This document shows, one piece after another, positions 9,335 to 16,420 of a stretch of DNA of 64,000 bases (position 1 is the first letter of the stretch; each line of letters starts with the position of its first letter). The stretch spans positions 1 through 64,000 of the forward strand of contig BJHF01000007.1 of the NCBI GenBank assembly GCA_014191855.1, read 5' to 3'. Source of the stretch: Deltaproteobacteria bacterium. GTDB taxonomy: Bacteria; Myxococcota_A; UBA796; SXON01. The position numbers and the translations under genes are program-made. Below the pieces are notes generated by a model. It saw only the letters and a program-made list of their open reading frames with translations, was not told the DNA's origin and searched no databases.

Positions 9335-9368
9335 AAACGCCCGGACCTCTTTTGAGATCCGGGCGTTT
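9335..9368 (-). terminator. intrinsic terminator of tRNA-Met
   Basis: Arms AAACGCCCGGA (9335-9345) and TCCGGGCGTTT (9358-9368) pair perfectly over 11 bp, with a further CTC/GAG pairing in the loop. On the minus strand it begins 5 bp after the CCA end of the tRNA. The 3' arm ends in GTTT followed by GGCGTTTGGG, a weak U-tract. Confidence 0.65.
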
Positions 9369-9372
9369 GAGG

Positions 9373-9449
9373 TGGTGGCTTCGGTGGGACTTGAACCTAC
9401 GACACCGCGGTTATGAACCGCGTGCTCTAACCAACTGAGCTACGAAGCC
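9373..9449 (-). tRNA. tRNA-Met (CAT), elongator type
   Basis: A 77-nt cloverleaf including an encoded CCA end (9373-9375). Acceptor GGCTTCG pairs with CGAAGCC; the D arm is GTAGCTCAGTTGGTTAGAGC; the anticodon stem CGCGG/CCGCG encloses loop TTCATAA with anticodon CAT; the T arm has GGTTCAAGTCC. Overall sequence resembles the E. coli elongator tRNA-Met. A lysidine-modified tRNA-Ile2 also has CAT, so an isoleucine identity is the alternative, but less likely. Confidence 0.95.
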
Positions 9450-9491
9450 GCGCGGCGCGTTCTATTCGCCGAGCGGCTCGGCGGCAAGGGG

Positions 9492-9665
9492 CTACAAGTA
9501 CCCGAGCGAGGCGAGCGCCGCCGGGAGGGTGCACCGAGTGCGCGCGCACTCGACCAACGCTTCGAAGAGCTGGGGCCGCGTCACGATGCCGAGGTCCACG
9601 TAGAGCATGCCGATCGACATGCGGCGGGAGGTGGAGCAGGCTTCGGTGGAGGCGGCGGTGGACAT
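9492..9665 (-). CDS. 57-residue protein resembling a lone MshEN/GspE-N module
   Basis: A short frame with ATG at 9665 and TAG at 9492. Its core, IGMLYVDLGIVTRPQLFEAL followed by VECARTR and LPAALASLGYL, follows the pattern of the GspE/PilB N-terminal (MshEN) domain: iGelLvxxGlitxxqLxeAL, then rLgxxLvxLGyl. That domain binds c-di-GMP in MshE, but here it stands alone and the N-terminal part is Ser/Thr-rich. No strong ribosome-binding site is visible. It sits between tRNA-Met and phoU. Coding status is plausible, not certain. Confidence 0.5.
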   Translation of the reverse strand: MSTAASTEACSTSRRMSIGMLYVDLGIVTRPQLFEALVECARTRCTLPAALASLGYL

Positions 9666-9743
9666 GGAGAACTCGGGGTTGTCTTGAGGATCGGACCGAC
9701 CCTGCCGCCGGTTTAGGGGCGCCCGCGCGATTCTCCGAATCCG

Positions 9744-10424
9744 TCAGGTTGCGCCCAGCCCGCCGTGCCGGAGCATCCGACCTTCGGCAAGAAATACCAC
9801 CATTTCCGCGATGTTGCAGGCGTGATCGGAGATGCGCTCCAGGTGGCGGGAGGCGGCGGCCCACGCGAGGGTGCGCTCAAGCTGGTCGGGGTGGTCCTTG
9901 GCGAGCTGGATGAGGTGGCGGAGGTGATCGTTGTGCAGGTCGTCGAGCTGGCGGTCGGCGCTGATCACGGCGCGGGCTTCGTCGCCGTTTTTCTCGGCGA
10001 GCGAGCGCATCGCGCGTTCGACGTTCGAAACGGCACCGGCGGCGAGCTGCAGCAGCTCGGGCTGCGCTTCGATGCCGGTTCCGGCGGCCAGCTCGATCGC
10101 GCGGGCGGCCACATGGCCGGCAAGATCTCCGATACGCTCCATGTCCACATCGGCCTTCAACGCCGTCATCACGAGCCGGAGGTCTTCACCGACCGGGGAG
10201 CGCCGCGCGAGCAGCGTGACGCACTCATAGTCGAGCTCCACCTCCAGGCGATTCAGCTCACGGTCCACGGCCATCACCTGGCGGGCAAGCGCGGGGTCCC
10301 GTTCGACAAGGGCTCGAACGGTGTCGCGCACCATCTGCTCCGCGCGGGCGGCCGTCCGGGCGAGTCGCGTGCGGATCGACTGGATTTCTTGTTCGTAGAT
10401 GGCGTCGAGGTGGGGCGTTTGCAT
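9744..10424 (-). CDS. phoU: PhoU, phosphate signalling/transport regulator
   Basis: A 226-residue, all-helical protein of standard PhoU length with two three-helix repeats. Metal-binding acidic motifs are visible in each half: DVDMERIGDLAGHVA near residue 90 and SRHLERISDHACNIAEMV near residue 200. It is the last gene of the pst operon, 12 bp after pstC. PhoU normally restrains the Pho two-component response through the Pst transporter. No phoB or phoR gene lies in this window. Confidence 0.95.
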   Translation of the reverse strand: MQTPHLDAIYEQEIQSIRTRLARTAARAEQMVRDTVRALVERDPALARQVMAVDRELNRLEVELDYECVTLLARRSPVGEDLRLVMTALKADVDMERIGDLAGHVAARAIELAAGTGIEAQPELLQLAAGAVSNVERAMRSLAEKNGDEARAVISADRQLDDLHNDHLRHLIQLAKDHPDQLERTLAWAAASRHLERISDHACNIAEMVVFLAEGRMLRHGGLGAT

Positions 10425-10436
10425 GAGGAGTCCAGT

Positions 10437-11336
10437 CTACTGGGTCTTTCGGGCCCGCACCGCTGCATCTGCGATGAGGTTGACGACGAAGGTGACGAAG
10501 AACAGCAGGATCCCGAGCGCGAAGAGCGCCTGATAGTGCTCCCCGCCGCGCACAGCCTCGCCGAGCTCCGCGGCGATCGTGGCGGTGAGCGTTCTGACGG
10601 GATCGTAGATTGAATGTGGGATTCGGGCGGCATGCCCCGTCACCATGAGCACCGCCATGGTCTCGCCGACGCACCGCCCCACGCCGAGGAGCACGGCCAC
10701 CAAAAGGCCCCGTCGCGCCGCCGGCAACAGCACGCGCCACACCATCTCCCACTTTGTTGCGCCCATCGCGATCGCGGCCTGGCGATAGCTCTCGGGCACG
10801 GCGCGCAGCGCGTCTTCCCCGAGGGAAACGAGCAGGGGCAGGGTCATCAACGCCAACACAATGGCGCCGTTGAGGCCGTTGAGGCCCACCGGCGCGCCTG
10901 CTTTCTGAAGGAGCGGGTTCAGGATCATCACGCCGATGAACCCCCACACCACGCTCGGGATCGCTGCGAGCAGCTCGACGACAATTTTCAAGCCTTCCCG
11001 CCGCGAATCGCCGGCGAACTCCGACAGGTACACCGCCGAGGCGAGGCCCACCGGCACCGAGATCAGGAGCGAGAGGCCGACGCACCAGAACGTGCCCACC
11101 AACAACGCGATGAGCCCGAAGGCGGGCGGCGTGCTGGTCGGGTTCCAGTCTGTGGAGCTGAGCATCCCGACGATGTGGGTGCCGAGGAAGCCGATCCCCT
11201 CCTTCCCGATGAACACGAAGATCGCCAGGATGAACACGATGGCGGAGAGCCCGCACACGCGGATCAGGCCTTCGATGACCCATTCTACGTAGCGGGTGTA
11301 GCGGGGCGGCCGCCTTCTCGCGATCGGGTCGGCCAT
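10437..11336 (-). CDS. pstC: PstC, phosphate ABC transporter permease
   Basis: 299 residues with about six transmembrane helices; the first is at ~25-45 (VCGLSAIVFILAIFVFIGKE). The permease EAA-type loop is seen in YRQAAIAMGATKWEMVWRVLLP, and VYLSEFAG is typical of PstC/PstA. It starts 3 bp after the pstS stop. It is unusual that pstA is encoded at the far (5') end of the operon, separated from pstC by pstB1, pstB2 and pstS. Confidence 0.93.
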   Translation of the reverse strand: MADPIARRRPPRYTRYVEWVIEGLIRVCGLSAIVFILAIFVFIGKEGIGFLGTHIVGMLSSTDWNPTSTPPAFGLIALLVGTFWCVGLSLLISVPVGLASAVYLSEFAGDSRREGLKIVVELLAAIPSVVWGFIGVMILNPLLQKAGAPVGLNGLNGAIVLALMTLPLLVSLGEDALRAVPESYRQAAIAMGATKWEMVWRVLLPAARRGLLVAVLLGVGRCVGETMAVLMVTGHAARIPHSIYDPVRTLTATIAAELGEAVRGGEHYQALFALGILLFFVTFVVNLIADAAVRARKTQ

Positions 11337-11339
11337 CGC

Positions 11340-12308
11340 TCAGCCCGCCGGCGTGGGGGCGGGCGGGGCGGCCTCGGGCGCCATTTCTACGGCTGCCGGC
11401 GCCGCCGGGCTCAGCCCGTTCGCTTCCGGCGTCGGCACGAAGCCGGACTCGATGACGAACGCCTTCGCCGCTGGGCCTTTCGCCCAGTCGATGAACGCTT
11501 TGGTTGCGCCGGTGGTTGCGCCGTCGGTGTACACGTACAGCGGCCGGCTGAAGGGGTAGGTGCCGTTGAGCACGTTCGCTTCGTTGGGCTCGATGCAGGC
11601 GTCAGCCGGGGATTTTCCAAGGCAGACGTGGCGCGAGGTCGGCGACGTGTAGCCCATTCCGCCGTACCCGATCGCACACTTCGTCGTGCCGACCACGTCC
11701 ACCACCTGCTGGGTGCCCGACTGGTCCATCGTGGTCGTGAACTTGCCCTCCTTGCCGAGCACGTGCTCCTTGAAGTACTCGTAGGTACCGGAGTTGTTCT
11801 GGCGGCCCACCTTCACGATGGTGTCGTCGCCCTTGCCGTCGCAGTCGAGCGTGACGCCCACGTCTTTCCAGTGCATGCAAGTGCCTTCCGACCCGAAGAT
11901 GCACTTCAGCCCGTCGAAGTCGATCTTCTCGATGGGGTTGTCCTTGTTCACGTAGATGCTCAGGCCGTCGAAGGCCACGGTGGTCTCCACCGGATCTACG
12001 CCGTTCTTCTTCGCCATCTCGATCTCGTCCGGCTTCATCGAGCGGCTCGCGGTGGCGATGTCGGTCGTCTTGTCGATGAGCGCCTTCACGCCGGTGCCGG
12101 AGCCGCCGCCGGTAACCGCGACGATGATCGCGGGGTTGGTCTTGGAGTATTCCTCCGAGAGTCGCTGGATGAGGTTCACCATGGTATCGCTGCCCTTGGC
12201 CTGGATGACCGTGGGTTTTCCGGCGACCGGCGCGTCTCCCTCTTTCGGGGCTTCAGGGCGAGCGCACGCGGAGGCGACGAGCAGGGAGGCGAGTACGAAG
12301 CGATTCAT
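11340..12308 (-). CDS. pstS: PstS, phosphate-binding lipoprotein
   Basis: 322 residues from ATG 12308, preceded by CTGGAG; an upstream in-frame start would add a charged leader before the signal. The signal peptide MNRFVLASLLVASAC ends in lipobox ASAC. Phosphate-binding motifs of the PBP-like family: IQAKGSDTMVNLIQRL, GGGSGTGVKAL, ATASRSM and GRQNNSGTYEYF. A C-terminal Ala/Pro tail (~30 residues) is extra. It delivers periplasmic phosphate to PstCA. The 79-bp gap to pstB2 is the only sizeable gap in the operon. Confidence 0.94.
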   Translation of the reverse strand: MNRFVLASLLVASACARPEAPKEGDAPVAGKPTVIQAKGSDTMVNLIQRLSEEYSKTNPAIIVAVTGGGSGTGVKALIDKTTDIATASRSMKPDEIEMAKKNGVDPVETTVAFDGLSIYVNKDNPIEKIDFDGLKCIFGSEGTCMHWKDVGVTLDCDGKGDDTIVKVGRQNNSGTYEYFKEHVLGKEGKFTTTMDQSGTQQVVDVVGTTKCAIGYGGMGYTSPTSRHVCLGKSPADACIEPNEANVLNGTYPFSRPLYVYTDGATTGATKAFIDWAKGPAAKAFVIESGFVPTPEANGLSPAAPAAVEMAPEAAPPAPTPAG

Positions 12309-12387
12309 GAAAACTCCAGAGGTTCGATCTTCTTTAGGTCGGTTTTGGTGCCGCCCAGGCTTCCGCCGCGTGCCGATTGGGTGACGC

Positions 12388-13158
12388 TCAGCCATACCGG
12401 CCCTCGATGTACCGAGCGGTGCGCTCGTCGGTGGGGTGGGTGAAGAGCTCGGCGGTCTCCCCGACCTCCACCAGCTCCCCCATGAGCATGAACACGCAGC
12501 GGTCGGAAACCCGGCGTGCTTGCTGCATGTTGTGGGTCACGCACACCTGGGTGTAGGCTTCGCGGAGGCCGCCCATGAGCTCCTCGACGGCGCGCGTGCC
12601 CTCGGGGTCGAGGGCGGAGCAGGGCTCGTCGAGGAGCAGCACCTTCGGCTTCAGCGGCAACAGGCGCGCGATGCAAAGCTTCTGGCGGGCCTCGAGGGAC
12701 AGGCTTTCGGCGTCGCGGGTGAGCTTGTCCTTGACCTCTTCCCAGAGCCGCACTTGCCGCAGCGCGGACTCCATGAGCGCCTCCTGCTGGTCGTTCGGCG
12801 TCTTGGGCGCGTGCAGGCGTAGCCCGAACAGCACGTTGTCCCGGATGGAGATTGGCAGCGGATTCGGGCGTTGAAACACCATTCCAACGTCTCGTCGCAG
12901 CGCGAGCGTATCGGTGGCCTTCCCCATGCAGTCGTAGCCCGCCACCTCCAGGTCCCCCTCGATGCGCACGTAGGGGAGGTCGTTCATCCGGTTGAAACAG
13001 CGCAACAACGTGCTTTTGCCGCAGCCTGAGGGGCCGATGAGCCCGAGGATCTCGCCGGGCTTCACGTCGAGGGTCACCCGGTCGAGGGCCCGGAAGTTGC
13101 CGTACCAGAGCGAGAGGCCGCGGGCGCGGATGGTGACATCAAGGGGTTGGGCGCTCAT
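12388..13158 (-). CDS. pstB: PstB2, phosphate ABC ATPase with degenerate signature motif
   Basis: 256 residues from ATG 13158, which overlaps the pstB1 stop (ATGA). Walker A GPSGCGKST (K49), Q-loop GMVFQRPNP (Q96), Walker B LLLDEPCSALDP (E178) and H-loop VTHNMQQA (H209) are all canonical. The ABC signature, normally LSGGQ, reads LSLEA at 153-157. It cannot therefore supply a normal signature to the opposite nucleotide site. Adjacent PstB1 has the reverse pattern, so the two probably form an asymmetric heterodimer with one consensus ATP site built from the PstB2 core and the PstB1 signature. Confidence 0.9.
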   Translation of the reverse strand: MSAQPLDVTIRARGLSLWYGNFRALDRVTLDVKPGEILGLIGPSGCGKSTLLRCFNRMNDLPYVRIEGDLEVAGYDCMGKATDTLALRRDVGMVFQRPNPLPISIRDNVLFGLRLHAPKTPNDQQEALMESALRQVRLWEEVKDKLTRDAESLSLEARQKLCIARLLPLKPKVLLLDEPCSALDPEGTRAVEELMGGLREAYTQVCVTHNMQQARRVSDRCVFMLMGELVEVGETAELFTHPTDERTARYIEGRYG

Positions 13159-13910
13159 CCGAACTTCCCCGCGAGGTAGTCGTTGGTGCGCTTGTCCCGG
13201 GCAAACACGAACAAGTCCCCAGTGGGCCCCGCTTCGATGAGCTCCCCGTTCAGCATGAACGCCGTTACGTCGGCGATGCGGCGCGCCTGCATCAACAGGT
13301 TGGTCACGAGCACGATCGTCATGCGTTCTTTCAGCTCGGTGAGCACGGCTTCGATGCGCATCGTCGTTACCGGGTCGATGGCGATGCTGAACTCGTCGAG
13401 GCAGAGCACCTCCGGGTCGGTGGAGAGCGCCCGCGCCAAGGTGAGGCGCTGCTGTTGTCCGCCGCTGAGCCGGGTTCCCAGCATGTCGAGGCGGTCCTTC
13501 ACCTCGTCCCAGAGCGCCGCCTGGGTGATGCACCGCTCCACGATCTCGTCCAGCTCTGTTTTCCGCCGCACGCCGGCGAGCCGGGGCGCGAACGCGACGT
13601 TGTCGTACACCGACATGGGCAGGCCCACCGGCAGCGGCAACACCATCGCCACGCGCCGTCGTAGGTCGCTCGCTTCAAGCGAACGGACATCCTGCCCATC
13701 CAGCCGAACGGTCCCCGTGTACGAAGCGCCCGGCGTCAGCTCGATGGTGCGGTTCAGGCACGTCAGCATCGAGCTCTTCCCCGATCCCGCAGGGCCGACG
13801 ATCCCGAGAATACCGTTTCGGGGAGCCGACAACGTCACGTTCTTCACGACTGCCCGGGGGCCGTAGCTGAGCGTGAGCCCCTCGATCTGCACGTGCGGCT
13901 CGGCTACCAT
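13155..13910 (-). CDS. pstB: PstB1, phosphate ABC ATPase with degenerate Q- and H-loops
   Basis: 251 residues from ATG 13910, overlapping the pstA stop. Walker A GPAGSGKSS (K45) and signature LSGGQQQRL (148-156) are intact, and Walker B LCLDEF keeps its Glu (E173). The Q-loop, normally VFQxPNPFP, reads VLPLPVGLP, so the Gln is Pro92. The switch His of VTHNMQQA is Asn204 (VTNLLMQA). The D-loop is SIAID. It keeps what PstB2 lacks and lacks what PstB2 keeps. A recent redundant copy is unlikely, since losses are complementary and the proteins are well diverged. Confidence 0.9.
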   Translation of the reverse strand: MVAEPHVQIEGLTLSYGPRAVVKNVTLSAPRNGILGIVGPAGSGKSSMLTCLNRTIELTPGASYTGTVRLDGQDVRSLEASDLRRRVAMVLPLPVGLPMSVYDNVAFAPRLAGVRRKTELDEIVERCITQAALWDEVKDRLDMLGTRLSGGQQQRLTLARALSTDPEVLCLDEFSIAIDPVTTMRIEAVLTELKERMTIVLVTNLLMQARRIADVTAFMLNGELIEAGPTGDLFVFARDKRTNDYLAGKFG

Positions 13911-14785
13911 CGCCGGTTCCGGCGCAAGTAGAGGCGCAACACGATGGCGAAGCTGTTGAAGCAGAGGACGACGCCCAGCAAGACGAGGGCCGTGCCGTAC
14001 TTCAGCTCCTCGCTCACATTCGGCACCTGGGTAACGAGCGCGAACACGTGCATGGAGAGCGCCATCGTCTGGTCCCACACGGTCGTGGGCAGGATCGGCA
14101 GGTAGAAGGCGGCTCCCGTGAACAGGACCGGCGCCGTTTCCCCCGCGGCCCGGCTCACCTGGAGGATCACGCCGGTGAGGATGCCCGGCAGCGCGTTCGG
14201 CAGCACCACATGCCAGATGGTTTGCCACCGCGAGGCGCCGAGGTTCCAACAGGCCACGCGGAAGTTGTGAGGCACAGACTGCATCGCCGCCTTGGTGGAG
14301 GTGATGATCACCGGCAGGGTCATCACCCCGAGCGTGAGGCCGCCGCTGAGAATGCTGGTGCCGAAGTCGAGAAACAGCACGAATGCGCCGAGGCCGAACA
14401 GCGCGTGAACAATCGAGGGCACGCCCGCGAGGTTCACGATGGCGAGATCGACAATGCGGGAGAGGCGGCTCTCCCCGGCGTACTCCGACAGGTACATCCC
14501 CGCGAGGATGCCGACGGGCACAGAGAACAGGAGCGACACGCCCACCAGCCACAGGGTGCCGACGATGGCGGGCTGGATGCCGCCTTTGGTCATGCCGGAG
14601 ACGGGCATCTCGGTCAGGAACGCCCAGGAGATCGCAGGGGCCCCTTTATAGACGATGAACGCCACGATCGCGAGCGCAGGGATCGCAGCGAGGGCGGTCG
14701 CAGCCGCCAAGGCAAGCTCGACAACCGACTGGCGGCGGTGGCGAGCCTCCAGCGGCTCGATCGGAAGGGCGGCGTCCGTTGGCAT
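13904..14785 (-). CDS. pstA: PstA, phosphate ABC transporter permease
   Basis: 293 residues from ATG 14785 (MPTDAALPIEP); a longer frame exists but the Pho box and -10 lie just upstream of this ATG. About six transmembrane helices; motifs GMYLSEYAGESRLSRIVDLA and WNLGASRWQTIWHVVLPNAL (EAA loop) are typical. It is the first gene of the pst operon, which is the reverse of the common pstS-first order. Its stop overlaps the pstB1 start. Confidence 0.93.
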   Translation of the reverse strand: MPTDAALPIEPLEARHRRQSVVELALAAATALAAIPALAIVAFIVYKGAPAISWAFLTEMPVSGMTKGGIQPAIVGTLWLVGVSLLFSVPVGILAGMYLSEYAGESRLSRIVDLAIVNLAGVPSIVHALFGLGAFVLFLDFGTSILSGGLTLGVMTLPVIITSTKAAMQSVPHNFRVACWNLGASRWQTIWHVVLPNALPGILTGVILQVSRAAGETAPVLFTGAAFYLPILPTTVWDQTMALSMHVFALVTQVPNVSEELKYGTALVLLGVVLCFNSFAIVLRLYLRRNRRW

Positions 14786-14795
14786 CGGTACCGCC

Positions 14796-14851
14796 CATGT
14801 AGGCGCGTTGTGTGACGGTCGGGTGACAGTGCAGGCAGCGTTTGGTGACGG
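14796..14851 (-). promoter_or_regulatory. Pho-box array and -10 of the pst operon
   Basis: On the minus strand three PhoB-like heptamers fall on one 11-bp phase: CCGTCAC (14851-14845), CTGTCAC (14829-14823) and CCGTCAC (14818-14812). The position between the first two, CGCTGCC, is degenerate. The last pair is separated by 4 bp, as in the standard Pho box. TACATG (14801-14796) lies 10 bp downstream as a -10 candidate, and the pstA ATG follows at 14785, leaving a very short leader. This predicts phosphate-starvation induction. Confidence 0.75.
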
Positions 14852-14891
14852 GCCCCGGTGGGAGCCCGCCACAACGCGGCTGGAGGCGGCC

Positions 14892-15242
14892 CTACCCTCC
14901 CAACCGTCGCAACCCCAGCGCGACGAGCAAGCTCTGCGCAATCAGCAATCCGCTGGCCAGAACGATCGGCGTGAGCGACTCTCCGACGCCTTGGAGCACG
15001 ATCATTCCTAGGCCGTTCTCGGCCACCCACTCGGGGTGCTCCGGCACGTGTACGGACACCGCGATCAGGTCGACCGCCATTCCCCCGACGCCCGCGAGGG
15101 CCACGGCTACGCCCAGCGCCGCGAGGTAGCCCACCCGACCGGGGCCCGGCGCCCAGGCGAAACGCGCCGCGTTCACGATGCCCACCAGCCCGAACACGAC
15201 GATGACGATCATCGGAAATCCACCCATTGCGAACCATTCCAT
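14892..15242 (-). CDS. small polytopic membrane protein, possibly MotA/TolQ/ExbB-like
   Basis: 116 residues from ATG 15242, with GGAGG 6 bp upstream; a longer in-frame start lacks such a site. About three hydrophobic segments: FPMIVIVVFGLVGIVNAARFAW, YLAALGVAVALAGVGGM and IVLASGLLIAQSLLVALGL. The start MEWFAMGGFPMI and segment layout recall myxobacterial MotA/TolQ/ExbB-type small proteins, but no diagnostic proton-channel residues are certain. It lies upstream of the pst operon on the same strand and is divergent from the ECF sigma gene. Confidence 0.7.
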   Translation of the reverse strand: MEWFAMGGFPMIVIVVFGLVGIVNAARFAWAPGPGRVGYLAALGVAVALAGVGGMAVDLIAVSVHVPEHPEWVAENGLGMIVLQGVGESLTPIVLASGLLIAQSLLVALGLRRLGG

Positions 15243-15278
15243 CCAACACCTCCGACCCTTCCAACGCGGCACCTCCCC

Positions 15279-15331
15279 GAGCGTGACGCAGCTTCTGCAA
15301 AAACAATTTCTCCCCTTGCCGCGTCACGCTC
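15279..15331. promoter_or_regulatory. 11-bp inverted repeat in the divergent sigma-factor intergenic region
   Basis: GAGCGTGACGC (15279-15289) and GCGTCACGCTC (15321-15331) are perfect inverted copies, 31 bp apart. They lie between the divergent membrane-protein gene (start 15242) and the ECF sigma gene (start 15357). The AT-rich loop includes AAAAACAATTT. Operator sites for a dimeric regulator, or a promoter pair read in both directions, are possible; no regulator is identified. Confidence 0.45.
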
Positions 15332-15356
15332 GCTCGCCCCGTGCGTTGATCGCGGC

Positions 15357-15908
15357 GTGAGCGCCCCCGCCCGAAACCCCGACGCCGCCGTGGACCTCGT
15401 GGCCCTGCGCCGCCTGGACTCCGTGGCCGTGGATGCGGCCTTCGACGGCTACGCCCATCGCCTCCACGCCTTCTTGCGCCGGCTCGGGGCCAGCTCAGAG
15501 GTCGCTGAGGAGCTGGTGCAGGAGTGCTTCCTGCGCCTCGTGCGGCATGCCCCCACACTCCGCGAGGACACGAGGTTGGCCGCATGGTTGTTCACTGTCG
15601 CGCGCAACCTCTACCGCTCACATCGGCGCTGGGCCTGGGTGGATGGCACGCGGTTGTTGGAGCTTGCGTGGGGGCCTGGCTCCAGGGTGGTTACGCCGGG
15701 CGAGGCGTTGGAGGCTACGCGGGCGCAGGCCCGGCTGGAGGTTGCGGTCGCCGCGCTTCCCGAGGCGCAACGCGAAGTTTTTCTGTTGGTCGTGGGCGAG
15801 GGGCTCGATCCCACGGAGGCGGCGGGTGTCCTGGGCCTCACCCCGGAGGCCACCCGGCAACGGCTCGCCCGAGCGCGGCGAACACTCGAAGAGGTGCTTT
15901 GTGACTGA
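15357..15908 (+). CDS. ECF-family RNA polymerase sigma factor
   Basis: 183 residues from GTG 15357. Region 2 runs from ~28 to 90 (RRLGASSEVAEELVQECFLRLVRH, LAAWLFTVARNLYRSHRR). Region 4 runs from ~120 to 178 (AALPEAQREVFLLVVGEGL, then EAAGVLGLTPEATRQRLARA). Region 3 is absent, as in ECF sigma factors. The stop overlaps the next start by 8 bp, indicating coupling with a membrane peptide that may be its anti-sigma partner. Confidence 0.92.
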   Translation: MSAPARNPDAAVDLVALRRLDSVAVDAAFDGYAHRLHAFLRRLGASSEVAEELVQECFLRLVRHAPTLREDTRLAAWLFTVARNLYRSHRRWAWVDGTRLLELAWGPGSRVVTPGEALEATRAQARLEVAVAALPEAQREVFLLVVGEGLDPTEAAGVLGLTPEATRQRLARARRTLEEVLCD

Positions 15909-16092
15909 CGAACCCGAAGGACCTGCCGTGGAGCTGGCATCGCGGCCGATGTCGCCCGAGTCCACGCTTCGCATCCGGCAGCGGGTGCGAAACGAGGCGC
16001 GCCGGCTGCGCGTGAGCCTCGCTGAGGCGGCGTTGCATGGAGGTTTTGCGGTTGGTGCCGTCGTGTGGGCGGTGGCGGCGGCGCTCGGTTAG
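15901..16092 (+). CDS. 63-residue membrane peptide coupled to the ECF sigma factor
   Basis: It starts at GTG 15901 inside the end of the sigma gene. The N-terminal ~40 residues are hydrophilic and Arg/Glu-rich (RIRQRVRNEARRLRVSLAEA). The C-terminal ~20 form a hydrophobic helix (GGFAVGAVVWAVAAALG) ending at the stop. Size, topology and coupling fit a minimal anti-sigma or membrane tether, though no zinc-finger anti-sigma motif is present. The frame directly downstream encodes a CxxCH motif, so the gene may be frameshifted. Confidence 0.7.
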   Translation: MTDEPEGPAVELASRPMSPESTLRIRQRVRNEARRLRVSLAEAALHGGFAVGAVVWAVAAALG

Positions 16093-16294
16093 GGCGATTC
16101 GCGCAGCCGCGTTGCCTTCCCCAGGCGCACGTCGCGGCGAATCGCGGCGATGGCCGCGAATCGGTAGCGCCCCCGTTTCCCTCGCCCACGCGAAGCTGGC
16201 CGCCATTGAGCGGGTCTCTCGCGGGCAAGCGTACGGGGAGGTGGTCGGCGCGTGCGGAAGCTGCCACGCCGAAGTGGGCGCGATCACCAAGTAG
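16093..16294 (+). other. reading frame ending in a CGSCH haem-binding-like motif; coding status uncertain
   Basis: One frame stays open across the stop of the 63-residue peptide to a TAG at 16294. Its end reads KLAAIERVSRGQAYGEVVG then ACGSCHAEVGAITK, with a c-type cytochrome CxxCH. No good start codon or ribosome-binding site lies in it. It could be a periplasmic haem-binding tail of the upstream membrane peptide after a +/-1 frameshift, a cytochrome remnant, or chance. Confidence 0.3.
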
Positions 16295-16420
16295 GGTGGG
16301 CGCCACGCTGGGGAAGCGTTCTCATCGTGAGAGCGATCCCTGCGGCCTGACAGGGAGCTGACCGGGGGCCTCCGACGGGGCGTGCTAGTGGCGGGGCCTT
16401 GAACAGGCGGTTCGCAAGGG

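Noticed and set aside
13159-14552. Upstream extensions of the two pstB frames
   Set aside because: Homology to PstB begins at the ATGs at 13158 and 13910, which also show tight overlaps with the preceding stops.
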